This document shows, piece after piece, positions 1 to 12,738 of a stretch of 56,379 bases of DNA. Origin of the DNA: Mesostigma viride (taxonomy: Eukaryota > Streptophyta > Mesostigmatophyceae > Mesostigmatales > Mesostigmataceae); the NCBI GenBank assembly GCA_009746045.1, contig RPFO01000359.1, positions 427,683 through 484,061 on the forward strand. The letters are read 5' to 3'. The position numbers and the translations under genes were made by a program. The notes under the pieces were generated by a model. The model was not told where the DNA came from and did not search any database. It saw only the letters and a program-made list of their open reading frames with translations. Position 1 is the first letter of the stretch; each line of letters starts with the position of its first letter.

Positions 1-1173
1 ACGCCGCTACCGTTGCTGCACGCGCAAAGGTGTTTGTCCTAGCTTCAGAGTCCGAATTCGACATATCCGTCGACCAGACTGTAATACGACTTAGATGAAC
101 GCGGATCAGTGAGTTTCTGGTCTTCCCAAGATGTGATGAATGGAGCCATGGTTTCAACCAGCGGCTTTTAACCTTTACCACAGTTGCCTCACTACCCTGT
201 GGTCACTAGCCTGAGGCGGCAGTACCCACGGACGGTGTTGGGAAAAGACGCTTGGCCACTGCTGTGTCCGAGCCTTTCTAGGTCTCACCATTGCTGCCAG
301 GCCTTGCACGCCTTGGCAGGTCCGCCACTGTCAATTTCCTTGGTTGCATCAATCCAGGACGTCTGTCCTTCCATGAATGACAGTAACGCTCTGGATTTAT
401 CCGTCATGACAAGTACCCGTCCATCCCAGGCCTGCAGGACTGCCAGTCCTGAAGTCCTGTGACATTCTTGGTACCATGAACCAATATTGACCACAGTACC
501 TCCTAGTGACAGTCGGTCCTGTGACACGTAACGTGTGATGGTTCACCCAACACTGCCACGTGCCCTGTCCCTCACGTGTCCTTAGTCCTGGTACTGCTGT
601 AGCGTCCGGCGGCATTACTTCGGGACTTGATAACTCTCAAGTTCCTTGTCCAAATGAGGCGTTTAGCACGGCGTTGGAAAGGCCACTTCAAGTATGACAT
701 GCTTAGCATATTGCATCACCAATATGCTAACTGGTTGGCTGACCGAAACTGGGTCATGATCAAGACGTGGAAGTTCGACCAACTACGCACAAATTTTCCG
801 TCTTCGATCCGTGCAGGTGCTCTTGAAAGGGGCCAATAGACGTTCGATTTGAAGCTGACCAAATTTTCTAAGTCGTCGAAAGTTGCGGTTAATTAGGATT
901 TTGCAACTGTCTGTATCTCTAACCATACGAAAAACCATCGGCCGTCCTGTGGCCTGTACAATATCTTGCGTTTCATTCAAGTCACGAAGTTTCCAGTCTA
1001 TTCGCGTATAGTGACTCAAGACCGATAAACACACTGCATGACGACTGCGAATTGACCGATAGGCAATGGCGATTTGTCTTACGGGCCACGGGATGCTCGT
1101 CGCTTATGAGGAAGAAGATGTTAGATAAGGAGAATATTGTCGGAGATTTCAATTGCTGAGACAGATGACATAG
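1..1173. other. No recognisable gene
   Basis: Only short overlapping reading frames on both strands, without a domain I recognise. The first 600 bases hold many copies of short words such as CAGGAC, GTCCTG and CCAGTCC, giving weak local inverted repeats. The left end of the downstream Helitron should lie in or before this stretch, but I could not place a 5' TC terminus with any support. Confidence 0.5.
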
Positions 1174-4100
1174 ATGGAAAATAGCAGAGAGAGTCGTAGA
1201 TTAAGGATAGAAAGAAGAAGACAATCACGACAACATCTAGAAATAAACCAACTGTTACGGGAGAGACAAAATAGATTTAGTCGGCAACGTGTGCAGCGAC
1301 ATCAACAAAACGTACAAAGACAACAGAGACGAAGGTTAGTTGTTGGTATGATCTTCATCAAGCGATTCATATTATCTTGCTCAACTCATATTATCTTGCT
1401 TATCAAATGACGAACTTTTTGCGGCTTTTGTAGGGAGCGTCAGTTAGAAATCGCGAATTTCAAAGACGCCGAACCCTTTTTTCAGAGTCCTTTGTTTGAA
1501 AAATCGCTTGACGTCTTATCTTACTCGAATGCTGCCTGTTATTACAGGCAGCATCAATTAGAAATTGCGAGGAGAAACGAAGAAGACGAAGACTTTCTCA
1601 GCGAGCGCCACTTAGAGATCACGAGGAGAAACGACGAAGGGGAAGAACTTCTGAGGTGAGATTATGTTTTCTGTAAAGTCCGAGTCTTCTTTTTCGTATG
1701 ACAACGCTTTTCGTCCTTAGCATGTGATGCGGAGCTTACGCTTTTCATGCTTTTCATGGCAGTTATGTGGAATTTTTTTGTCTTTTCATGTTGCATTAAT
1801 GAGTACTTTTGTTTTCGCAGACATCAACGAGACGAAGCGAATCGACAGCGTCAAGGACGGAGAAGAGTATCTCAAAGGTGAAAATTTATCTCAATTCATT
1901 GGTTATGAGATGGATTGTTTTGGCATGACAAAAGCCTAGTATGGTATTAGAATTATTTCCATCCAAGTCCAAGTCTTCTTTTTTAGTTGGCTTCGTATCC
2001 ACTAGGACATCTGTTACTTTGTCGAGCTACGGAAGCTATGGCGAAATTTTCTTCTTACTTTGTCGAGCTGCGGAAGCTATGGCAAAATTTTCTTGACTAT
2101 GTTATCATGTGTATGTTTCTTCTTTTCGACATGATTTATAAACATTAATTTCTTGAAAGTCCAAGTCCAGAGGAACCGTTTCTCTGCTGAGTGCTGACTT
2201 GATTTTATTGCGACGAGACTTTTTTAGTTGGCTTCGTATCGACCATGACATCTGTTACTTTGTTGAGCTACGGAAGCTATGCGAAATTTTCTTCTTACTT
2301 TGTTGAGCAGCGGAAGCTATGGCAAAATTTTCTTGACTATGTTATCGTGCGTATGTTTCTTCTTCTCGACATGATTTATAAATGAATGAAAGTCCAAGTC
2401 TTCTTTGACCTCATCATCACATTGTTTCTTCTTTTTATATGTTTCATTAGATTGTTGACAAAATTTTCTTTTTACTCCATCAAGCTGCGGAAGCTATGGC
2501 AAAATTTTCTTGACCTCATCATCACATGCAGAAGCTATGGCGAAATTTTCTTCTTACTTTGTCGAGCTGCGGAAGCTATGGCAAGATTTTCTTGACTATG
2601 TTATCATGTGTATGTTTCTTCAGTTCTCGACATGATTGATAAACATTAATTTCTTGAAAGTCCAAGTCAAGAGGAACCGTTTCTCTGCTGACTTGATTTT
2701 ATTGCGACAAGACTTTTTTAGTTGGCTTCGTATCGACTATGACATCTGTTACTTTGTCGAGCTACGGAAGCTATGCGAAATTTTCTTCTTACTTTGTTGA
2801 GCAGCGGAAGCTATGGCAAAATTTTCTTGACTATGTTGTCTCTTTGATGTTATCGTGCGTATGTTTCTTCTTCTCGACATGATTTATAAACATTAATTTC
2901 TTGAAAGTCCAAGTCTTCTTTGACCTCATCATCACATTGTTTCTTCATGTCCCACGTAGCTCCCACAAAAACCAGCATCTTCATTAAAACAATAAGTGGA
3001 AGCATACATGTGACACTAATTGACATGCCCGGAGGCACGCCGTTCAAGGCCCTTCATGAAGTACGTTGCCCTAGAGGCAACCAAGACACGGGTGGGTGGG
3101 TGGGGAGCAAAGAAAGAGGCCGACAAAACCAGCCAGAGCGGCTTTTAGTCGCAAAACCTCCCTTATCCCTAGCTAACTGACGTCATTAAACCCTTATGTT
3201 TAGTGGATGCTAGTAAGACGCTAACCGTACAGACCGGGGGTAGAATATCCCGAATCTGCACGGCTAGTATTAAATAATGCGTAGGTTGTTCTTTTCAGGG
3301 GCACTGCACCTCACGCCCCGTTCCGCCCGGGTATAATCAACCCAAGCGCGGAACGCACATTTTATTTAATTCATTTTTCAACCATGCACTATATTGCATC
3401 TACTAATCACAAAAGCTCTAGCCAAACAGCTACGAGTAAACACTACGACCTATAAGCCGCTCATCCAGCGGCCTCTTGTTCCCGCATTCACGTATAGAAG
3501 AAACTCCGTTCAAAGAACCCCGATTCATGTCCCACGTAGCTCCCACAAAAACCAGCATCTTCATTAAAACAATAAGTGGAAGCATACATGTGACACTAAT
3601 TGACATGCCCGGAGGCACGCCGTTCAAGGCCCTTCATGAAGTACGTTGCCCAATCACCCCCGCCCTGGCTTTCCCTTGAAGCCGCACTCCACCTTGCTCG
3701 TTGTCACAAGTGACCGCCCTGCCGCAAAACGGGAGCCCCCCCACATCGGGAGGCGTGTGCCCGGCGGCTGTGGATGCATGGCCAGGCCCAAAAAGGCCCA
3801 GCGCATTTGCACTGCGATTGCGCACGGCCAGCCTATCATGACCCCTCTCGGGGCCCCGAGTCGGTACCGCTATGGCCGTCTCCCCATAGACTCGGGGTGC
3901 TTCGAGAAAAAACGTGGACCTAGCCCAGGCCCCGCCAGCCCGGATGCCCGAGGCCACAGCCCCAGGCACCTGGCTGAACGAGAGTCCGTTCAGCCAAGAC
4001 CGCATTCCCCCCCGAGGTTTCTATGCGTGGGGAAAAAATTTCTAGCTTAGGCGCTTTTCCCATCGCCGTCCCCAGCCCCAACCACCCCCCCCTCGGCGGA

Positions 4101-7100
4101 AGGCAATTGCAAAGTTTGCTGGCCAGCAGCAATTTCCGAAGAAAAAGCCGCAGGCCGCGGACCGAGACACGGGTCGCCAGTGCCAGCCATCCGGCTCCAA
4201 CCCGGGGTGCAAGCATCCCCAGGTACGGAGCACCAGCTCGCGCACTGGGCCGACCAAGCGACAGTTGAGCACCTGTCACGGCATCCGGCCCACCAAAGAC
4301 CCCAAGCTGGGGAAAAGGTGCGGACCGGAGGTAATCATTTTCTTTTCTTTTAGTTAACCGGGCGAGGAACTACACCTGGCCGGTTAACAACTGGAAGTCT
4401 CACCACTGGCCAAGTGGCCAGTGCAACCAGTGCTTTGGGGATTTTGCTCCGCAGCACCCATAGCTGCGGCTGCCGCCGCAACGACAACGAGCAAAGAAAG
4501 AGGCCGACAAAACCAGCCAGAGCGGCTTTTAGTCGCAAAACCTCCCTTATCCCTAGCTAACTGACGTCATTAAACCCTTATGTTTAGTGGATGCTAGTAA
4601 GACGCTAACCGTACAGACCGGGGGTAGAATATCCCGAATCTGCACGGCTAGTATTAAATAATGCGTAGGTTGTTCTTTTCAGGGGCACTGCACCTCACGC
4701 CCCGTTCCGCCCGGGTATAATCAACCCAAGCGCGGAACGCACATTTTATTTAATTCATTTTTCAACCATGCACTATATTGCATCTACTAATCACAAAAGC
4801 TCTAGCCAAACAGCTACGAGTAAACACTACGACCTATAAGCCGCTCATCCAGCGGCCTCTTGTTCCCGCATTCACGTATAGAAGAAACTCCGTTCAAAGA
4901 ACCCCGATTCTTTTTATATGTTTCATTAGATGACAAAATTTTCTTTTTACTCCATCAAGCTGCAAAAGCTATGGCAAAATTTTCTTGACCTCATCATCAC
5001 ATATGTGTTTCTTTTTCTTGACATCAAAACTTTAATTTAAAGTCCAAGTCTTCTTTTTCGTTAGTAAAAATTTATCTGAATTCATTGGTTATGAGATGGA
5101 TTGTTTTGGCATGACAAAAGCCTAGTATGGTATTAGAATTGTTTCCATCCAAGTCCAAGTCTTCTTTTTTAGTTGGCTTCGTATCCACTAGGACATCTGT
5201 TACTTTGTCGAGCTACGGAAGCTGTGGCGAAATTTTCTTCTTACTTTTTCGAGCTGCGGAAGCTATAGCAAAATTTTCTTGACTATGTTATCATGTGTAT
5301 GTTTCTTCTTTTCGACATGATTTATAAGCATTAATTTCTTGAAAGTCCAAGTCGAGAGGAAACGTTTCTCTGCTGACTTGATTTTATTGCGACAAGACTT
5401 TTTTAGTTGGCTTCGTATCGACTATGACATCTGTTACTTTGTCGAGCTACGGAAGCTATGCGAAATTTTCTTCTTACTTTGTTGAGCAGCGGAAGCTATG
5501 GCAAAATTTTCTTGACTATGTTATCGTGCGTATGTTTCTTCTTCTCAACATGATTTATAAACATTAATTTCTTGAAAGTCCAAGTCTTCTTTGACCTCAT
5601 CATCACATTGTTTCTTCTTTTTATATGTTTCATTAGATTGTTGACAAAATTTTCTTTTTACTCCATCAAGCTGCGGAAGCTATGGCAAAATTTTCTTGAC
5701 CTCATCATCACATATGTGTTTCTTTTTCTTGACATCATTAAACATTAATTTAAAGTCCAAGTCTTCTTTTTCGTTAGTATGTGCTGACTCACAAACGTGA
5801 TTGTATTGCGACGTTGATGATCGTGTTAACGATGACTGCAGGCGCGGCAGGGTACAGGGGGCGGAGGACGAGATCGCCGATGTCATTCAGCGAGTCACGT
5901 CATTGGCCAGGGAAGATGGAGAGACGGTGACATCATATTTGGGGAGGAGGGACGCCGAGTTGATGGTCGCACGCGACGCGATAGCGCAGTGGAGATTGCG
6001 GCATGGCCAGATCGCGGTCCTCTGGCGACCGAATCCATGCACGCACTGCGGCATCCGACTGATGCACGAAGAGCCTGAGAGTCTCTGTTGCGGCCGAGGG
6101 AGACACGTGGTCCCCGCCGTCAGGTTGTCGCAGGACGCCGAGCGCGTCGTGTCGCGATTTTTCCCGAGCGTAGCGTCGGACGACGAGTCGCAGGCGTGGC
6201 GTCGCGTGTCCAATATCGCGAACAACTTGACCGCGGTGTCCTCGATGGCGCTGCATTGGAGCCATTGGGAACACGCGCGGAGTGCGACACGTAACGTCGT
6301 GCTATTGGGTCGGGCGTACCACATCATCAGAGCTGCGTCCGAGCCGACCTCGGGCCCGCACCGCTGGATCATGCACGACTCGGACCGAGACTCGGCACGC
6401 CAAGACCAAGCACTGGGCGGCGAAGCCCGCGGTGGCGAGTGGGAGCAGCTCATACGCAGGCACCCGGACGCGCTGCGCGACCTGAGGCGCGACCTGGCGC
6501 GTTCGAATCGCGTCGTGCAGACGTATCGACCAGCGCAAGGGGGCGAGCAGCTACGCGATCGCGTCAGCCAAGCTGTCCCTTTTCGCGTGCACGTCGTCGG
6601 AGAGCGCGAGCGGGTCGACGACGACGAGATCGGCGTCGTTCGACTACTGTACGACGTCACCACGGGGAGCGAGCGGCAAGAAGAGGTCAGGACATTCCTA
6701 CTACAACACGTCGCGGAAGACAGGCCGACGCGCGTCAGCGTGTTGAGCCCACTGTACGAGCTCGCTCAGTACCCGATCCTCTTTCCGGACGGGTTGGAGG
6801 AACAGGCGTGGAGCCCGGAACGAGGAACGACGCTGAGTCGATGGGCTCGCGGGGGCATCTTGCGAGCCGGATTTCAGACGCAGATGGGACGGCTGTCGCA
6901 GGCCTTCGCCTGCGAGAACTTTACCAGGGTGGACGATGCCCACATCGATTTCGAGAGACGGAGGACGCACGGTGCAGCTGGCGAGACGTATTTGTCGCAT
7001 TCGTTCGTCGGCGGCCCGGCCTGGTATCGCGCGCATCTGGACGACGCGTTGGCCGTCTGCAGCGGTAGCACCGGCGGCGGACGGCCGCACTTCTTCATCA

Positions 7101-10100
7101 CGCTGACTGCGAACCCGAACTGGCCGGAGATCAGGGCAGAACTGCTCGAGGGCATGACCGCGGCAGACCGGTTCGACATGGTGTGCCGAATCTTCAATGC
7201 CCGACTGCGACGAGTCAGGCCGATATTGCGACAGGTCTTCTGCGGGAACCAGGAGCCGGACACGTGGATCGAGGTGATCCAGTTCCAACACGGCGGGCTG
7301 CCGCACGTACACATCGTGTTCTCGCGCTCGAGCGACCCGGCGACGCCGCCGCTCACATACGCCGAGATCGACCGACTCATAACGGCCGAGGCGCCCGACG
7401 ATCCGGAACTGCGCGAACTGATGCGCCGCTACCAGGTGCACCACCACTCGGACCGATGCCTGGGCCAGACGGGGACGTGCGTGTGGGGGTACCCGATGCC
7501 GCTGGCGCCGCAGACGACGGTGAACGAGAACGGGCGAGTCGTGTACCGTCGTCGACGCCCCGAGTACGCCCTGCTCGTGCCCACGCAGCTCGTCATATTG
7601 AGAGCGTGGGGCGGCCACGTCTGCGCCGAGGTGCTCGGGTCGATAGGCGTCTACGAGTACCTGCTCGAGTACCTGCTACCCTCGGGGCGCATCGACGACA
7701 CGGTCCTGATGAGTCTCGGCATCAACCCGAGCGACCACGGGCTCCTGTTCGCGATGAGCCGTCGCATCGGCAGCATGCAGGGGTGCTGGCGAATCCTGGG
7801 AGGGCATACGTTCCCGCTCGTCACGATACAGCCGTCCGTCTTGCGGCTGTCGTTCCTGGTCCCGATGGAGCAGGGCGAGGCGAGGCGCGTCGACGACGAC
7901 GAGTACTGGTCGACGCGAGGCGCGATCGAGCACGACGCCGAAGACGAGCACGACCACGGACACGATGACGGGGACGAGGAGAGGGACGAAGGCACAGGGG
8001 TGAACGCGACGGGGGAATCCCGCGGCCCGACAGACATGGAGCGATGGCTGCACCGCCCAGCGGGCGAACCGTACGACGCGCTCGGCATGAGGGACTACCA
8101 CGAAACGTACCGAATCGTGAGAAGGTCGACGTCGCTCGCCGACGTGCCAGACGGGTTCACGGAGGCGAGCGGCTTCAGGAGGTACGTGCGCCGACGCAGA
8201 GAACGGCGCGGCGGCGTCCGCGGCATCGTCAGCCGCATCCTGTCGGTGCGGCCGAGCGAGGTCGAGATGTGGTCGTTGCTCCTGATCCTGCGCCACGGCA
8301 ACCCGCCCTTCGCCACCGGGAGACACCGACAGCCGAGGACGATTCGCGAACTGCGCACCGTGAGAGGGCTCGAGTATGCGACTTTTCAGGAGGCGGCGGT
8401 CGCGCTGGGTTTCCTGTCGCTCGACGACGAGATCGAGGTCGCGATCCGCGAAGCGATCGACATGGGCGCGACGCCTCGAAACCTGCGAGTCATGGCGACG
8501 ATCATGCTCGAGGACGGCGCGCTGGGCATCGCGCGCGCCATCGAGGACGAGCAGCTGCTTCACGCACTGACTTCAGATTTCACGCACGCGGCAGAGCGTG
8601 GTCGACAAGACCGGCAAGACGAGCTGATCGCGTGGTTCGACATTCGCGTCCGACAGTCCGGCCGCTCCTTCGCCGAGCTCGGCCTGGCCGACTGGGACGA
8701 CCGCGCGCAGCGATGGCGAGAGCGACTGCAGTCCGGTCGTCATCAGACCATGCCGACGGTCGTCCGCGAGGCGATGGAGGAAAGGGAACGCATGCGCGGC
8801 GAGTCACGGGACTTTCTGCGAGATCACGAACGAAGGCTGGCCGACGAACAGCATCGCATCCTCGACGAGATCGTCGACGCGCTGACCGAGCATCGCGACG
8901 CCGACGAGCGCGGTGAGCCGCCTCCGCCGTCGCGGATCTTCTTCATAGAGGGCGGGCCCGGACGAGGCAAGACCTTCCTAATGCGAATGATCATCGCGAG
9001 GCTCATCGTGGACAGCAGACTGCTGCCCCCCGACCGTCTGATGACCGTCGTCGCATCCACGGGCATCGCAGCATCGCAGTACGCCACCGCCACGACGGCG
9101 CACGCGCGATTCCACATCGCCGTGCACGCGGGCGACGAGCGATTGTCGATGGAGCCGATCCGATGCCAGTTCGAGAGCGCGTCGGGCATGGGCGAGTTCA
9201 TGAGGAGGCTGGACGTCATCCTTTGGGACGAGGCGGCGAGCACAAACGCCAGGGACATGGACGCCGTCTCCGAACGCGCCGCCGATTGCCGCGAGCGAGC
9301 GAGCGAGCGCCACGCATTCGGCGGCGTGCCGATCGTCATCCTGGCCGGCGACTTTCGCCAGACGCCCCCGGTGACGGTGGGCGTGACAGACCCGTCGCAG
9401 CGAGCCCAGACAATGATCCATCACCTGCCGTGGTGGCGCGACCAGGTCGAAGTGCGCACTCTGATCACGAATCACCGCGCCAACGCGGATCCGGAGTTGG
9501 CAGCCTTGATCGACACGATCGTTGACGGCACTCACCCGACCGACAACGACGGAAACGTGCTGTTGCCAGCATGGCTGCCGCGAACAAGCGAGCTCGCCGT
9601 CGCGGCGCAATTCGTTTTCCCGGACAACATACTAGACGGCGAGAACGCCCACGCCGCGCAAGTATGCGCGCACCAGTACATCGCGTCAGTGAACGCGGAC
9701 GCGACGACGTTCAACGAGAATCTGCAGTCGCGCATCGCGGCGCGAGCGACCGAGGCGACGAGGACGTCCATCCACAGGACGGCGTTGGCGCGACATCAGG
9801 TCATCGAAGAGCAGCGCGACCACGTCGTCCGCGACGCGGAGGCGACCATGGCGCACTTCCGCTCGCCGACGATACCGGACAGCGAGCTGGCGTTACGAGA
9901 AGGGGAGGTCTACTCGATCGCAAGGAACCTGCACGGAGCGCGTCTGGCGCGTCGTCAGACGGTCATCCTCGACCGCATCGGCGCTCACGTCGTCGTCGTC
10001 AGGCACGTCGACGCAGACGGCGTACAGGGGGAACAGATCACGCTGCCTACCATCACATTCCCCTTCCGCCTGGGCGAATCGGCCGGTCGCGGTCGCGCAG

Positions 10101-11107
10101 GGACGATCTTGATCCATCGGCACCAATTCCCGTTGATGTACTACGGCGGCACGACGATGCACGGCGTGCAGTCGCGATCACTCAGCCGGGTGGTCGTCGA
10201 CCTTCGGAGACGGCTGTTTGACCACGGGCAACTCGGCGTAGCCATCAGCCGAGTCCTGGGCAGTCGTGACGGCCTCCTGCTACTCGTGGACCCGTCTCAG
10301 ATCGAGCCCGACGGCCGCGTGCGCACGCAGAACATCGTGTTCCAGGAGCTTCTACTCCCACGTACTCCGGTCGACGAGCCCGACGGACCGCCACCCACGA
10401 TCGCAACAGCCGGCGAGACCGTACCGCCGGCACCAGCTACGTCAACCGACGCGACGGCACCCAACCACGACACGACGCGCCCCGACGAAGAAACGAACTG
10501 CGTCATCTGTCTCACCCCCGTCGACGACGATGACGGCAGGGAGGTACTGGCGTGTGGCAGCTTTATGTGGCGGGATTGCGATCATTGGAAGAACGTCCAC
10601 CTCGCGTGCCTGCGCCGATGGGCCACGACATGCAGAATAGACGACGTGCATTGCATGCTCTGCCGGCGCCACATTGGCGTCGGCCGTCGACCCATGCGAG
10701 ATGATCACGAGCGTAATCGCGTCCTACCTCCACCAGCACAAACGCATTCAGAAGTGTTCGTGGCGATGTTGCAGCACGTCGCGAACGCCGCGCACGTGCC
10801 CACGTTCCATACGCCACACAATTGGGACCGAATTGTCACACGATATCGCGACACATTCGAACAGGCGGGCATCGACGTCGCCGACATCCTAAGACGCCTA
10901 CAACAGCCGGCGACTCGCGCATTCCCTTACGGCTACGTCGACGCAGGGGTGCAGGAAGCCCTGTTAGAACAGCTGCCCGCGACGGCGAGCCTGCTGCAAC
11001 AGTGGGACGAGTCGCATCGTCCTAACCGCATCGACTTGCGCGCAGACACAATCGAGCAGGAAAGGCAAGAATTCGCAGTGCGCATACCAGACATCTCACA
11101 CCTGTGA
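1174..11107 (+). CDS. Helitron Rep/helicase with C-terminal RING-like finger; spliced
   Basis: Rolling-circle transposase of a Helitron. Exons inferred: 1174-1334; 1434-1655 (or 1548-1655; both acceptors keep the same frame); 1821-1877; 5842-11107. Every junction has GT..AG and the same phase (AG|G or AG|A encoding Arg). The first exons encode Arg/Gln-rich sequence, as is common at Helitron N-termini. In the last exon: Cys finger (CTHC...CC) near 6038-6100; Helitron-like N domain near 6760-6960; Rep motif ITLTANPNWPEI near 7095; HUH residues His-Val-His at 7304-7312; Y-x3-Y tyrosines at 7658 and 7670; an acidic His/Asp stretch near 7930-8000; Walker A GGPGRGKT at 8951-8974; Walker B LWDEA near 9223; GDFRQ near 9350; a late helicase motif near 10150-10260. 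The C-terminus has a C-x2-C...H-x4-H-x2-C-x14-C-x2-C finger at 10499-10663. No stop or frameshift interrupts the last exon, so the protein could be functional. The start ATG is the first in frame; an earlier one is possible. Confidence 0.88.
1896..2946. repeat. Tandem AT-rich repeats in the large Helitron intron, left block
   Basis: Several diverged copies of a unit containing GTCCAAGTCTTCTTTTT, TTGGCTTCGTATC, GAGCTACGGAAGCTATGG and GCAAAATTTTCTTGACTATG. Segments near 1896-2160 recur at about 5080-5345, and 2390-2500 recurs at 5570-5690, so the intron grew by segmental duplication. It lies wholly between the donor at 1877/1878 and the acceptor at 5841/5842. No coding potential. Confidence 0.8.
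2947..3523 (+). mobile_element. Short member of a short+long element pair (family 1, copy a)
   Basis: Starts ATGTCCCACGTAGCTCCC and ends with hairpin GTTC-AAA-GAAC followed by CCCCGA. The first ~120 bp and the last ~425 bp are nearly identical to those of the long member at 3527-4907; only the middle differs, here a short GGGT-rich segment (about 3072-3097). Preceded and followed by TTC. No protein-coding content. The empty target is present elsewhere in this intron (about 2424-2442 and 5608-5626), so both boundaries are well defined. Confidence 0.7.
3527..4907 (+). mobile_element. Long member of the short+long pair (family 1, copy a)
   Basis: Same 5' end (ATGTCCCAC...) and same ~425 bp 3' end as the short member directly before it, but with an ~840 bp GC-rich centre (about 3651-4490) that replaces the short spacer. 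The centre has small reading frames on both strands, none recognisable. Joined head-to-tail to the short member through TTC and followed by TTC. A near-identical inverted copy lies at 15211-16590. Superfamily unknown: no terminal inverted repeats, no LTRs, no poly-A. Confidence 0.68.
4911..5790. repeat. Tandem AT-rich repeats in the large Helitron intron, right block
   Basis: Continuation of the repeat array interrupted by the short+long pair. It contains a segmental duplicate of the sequence just after the 1878 donor (ATTCATTGGTTATGAGATGG at about 5080) and of the 2390-2500 unit. It ends a few dozen bases before the pyrimidine-poor acceptor of the last Helitron exon (5841). Confidence 0.75.
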
Positions 11108-11850
11108 AAGCTATAACATCTAGCAAAGCCGATCCTGTGGCTCTGCATGCTTCTGTTCAGCATGGTGCGATGCGACTTGGCGGAGCTGTATGATCGGATG
11201 CCCAACATGTCTCACCTGTGAATTCAAGTTGTAATAAATCTATCCTTCTATCAGATGCCCAGATTAGTACCAACATTGGACATACATGATTTTAGCTTAC
11301 ATGCAAACTAATTAATTAATTGACTAACTAGCTAACGCATACTTACCCACGTACTAGCTAACTTAGATTACAAATCCCCTCACTGCTGGGGCGTCTCACT
11401 AAGGCGGTGAATGGCCTCCGCCCTCCGGGTGGGTGGGAACTAGAAAGGGCGGACCGTCCTACTACGGTGTTTCAGCCACAGCGTGTCGTTATGTCCTTTC
11501 TTCAGCCCTCTTCATAAGCCTCAGTTGACTCAAGTCAGCGAACGAATCCAATCTCGACTACTAGAGTTACGGTCGGCGAAGCATCCCCCCCCCCTTAAGC
11601 TTAAAGCTGTAATAGATCTATGTTTCTAAAATGAAATAAATTAAATAATGCTATTATCTACCTGAGAAGTTGCAATATAAAGTTTTCTCACATCAAGGAG
11701 GATTGTCTCATTGAAATCAAAACCCAGGTGAACGCACCAATTTATACACAAAAGTAATAAGTTCTAGGAAGCAAATCATCGCCAAGTTGGAATGTCGACA
11801 CACAAGTCGCAACTAACAAAGCGTCAACTCGTGGTGTAAACAAAGACAAC
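11108..11850. other. Convergent intergenic region between Helitron and RPA-like gene
   Basis: No gene seen. It includes a doubled motif TGTAATARATCTAT (about 11231 and 11608). At 11577-11602 it has CGAAGCAT followed by a C-run and CTTAAGCTT, identical to a sequence at 17664-17690. That shared sequence may mark an end of a mobile unit. Confidence 0.45.
11577..11602 (+). repeat. C-run/CTTAAGCTT motif, first copy
   Basis: About 26 bp identical to 17664-17690 (CGAAGCAT, ten C, TTAAGCTT). At the second site the motif is the 3' half of a perfect 12-bp-stem hairpin; here the 5' half of the stem is absent. Helitron 3' ends carry a hairpin just before the terminus, so this pair is a candidate terminus, but the canonical CTRR end is not evident. 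Confidence 0.35.
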
Positions 11851-12738
11851 TCAATTCACAAAAGATAGCTCGAGCACCTTAATCCCACGACGCATATCTT
11901 CAGAAGACTTCCTCAAGGTAAGCTTCATGAGCGAAGACCGATGACCCCCACAACTGTCAATCAGTTTCTCAAACTCCGCCGGATCGTCACGTTGTAAAAT
12001 AGCCACTTCTTCGACAGTCTTGCCAAGAATCGCTGAAGTATGGTCAAAGAAACTGAGCTCCATCGACTCATCACCTTCCGCAACATCCGCCAGCCCATGA
12101 AAACGCGGGTTGGTAGTTCCAGGAGACTGGGTGCACGTGCACGACTTCTTCCCACAACCCGTGCACGCCATGTACAACACGCAATTCTTCCGGAGGCCCA
12201 ACAACTTCACAGCGACGATGGCGACATCGGGAACTGCAGCTTTCTTGAAATCTCCCAAAGCCTTCACCGGCAGATCATCCGCTTGATCAGAAACCCACTG
12301 ACTCATTGTGCCCAAACTACCCATAGGCTTTGGCACCCTACCTCGGTACTCGACAGGATCGATAAAGATGAGAGTATCCCTTTCGATCTGGAACCTGGGC
12401 GGCCTGCCATCACGACATTCCACGTGGACATTCTTCAGTCCAAGTAGCACAATCTCGTCTTGGTGTGCCAGAAGTTCACGATCGACCTCTTCCCACACAG
12501 ACAACCGCAAAGGCGATCCCTCACCAATATCCAAGTCAATCAAACTGAAATGAATAGGTCGATCCCTGAGCTTCATGTCCTTCTGGATGCTGACGAGGTA
12601 GCCCAGCAGATCAACACAATCACCAATTCGCCAAGACCTCGCAGATTGTCCCGCAAATGAAGAACGACGTTAGGAATCTCGTCAATATGCTCAATCGGCT
12701 TGATCACACGAGGGTAATACTGTCCATGTTCCCAAGAA
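11851..12738 (-). CDS. RPA70-like single-strand DNA-binding protein, OB folds B and C (3' part of gene)
   Basis: The main frame runs 12576 to 11851. The N-terminal part reads like RPA70 DNA-binding domain B (FSLIDLD..., then VLLGLKNVHVE, then LIFIDP). The middle has a Cys cluster (CTGCGKKSCTC near 12140-12170), as in the zinc-bearing OB fold C. The end matches the RPA70 C-terminal helix (SFFDHTSAILGKTVEEVAIL). In-frame RPA-like sequence continues upstream to about 12738 (DFSWEHGQYYPRVIKPIEH), but a one-base frame change lies near 12640. RPA would coat single-stranded intermediates during rolling-circle transposition. Plant-type autonomous Helitrons often carry such a gene, so it probably belongs to the Helitron at 1174-11107, with which it converges. 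Host RPA cannot be excluded. Confidence 0.72.

Noticed and set aside
184-1034. Small frames of 70-92 residues on both strands at the left edge
   Set aside because: Overlapping on both strands, no recognisable domain, no splice or codon evidence.
3634-4279. Overlapping frames of 80-134 residues in the GC-rich centre of the long element, also at 15765-16483
   Set aside because: Open on both strands by GC content, no start context, no motif; differences between copies are not biased to third codon positions as far as I can see.
2947-4907. LTR retrotransposon (short and long members as LTR-bearing units)
   Set aside because: The shared parts are the two ends of each unit, not terminal direct repeats; no PBS, polypurine tract or gag/pol, and the target duplication is absent or at most 3 bp.
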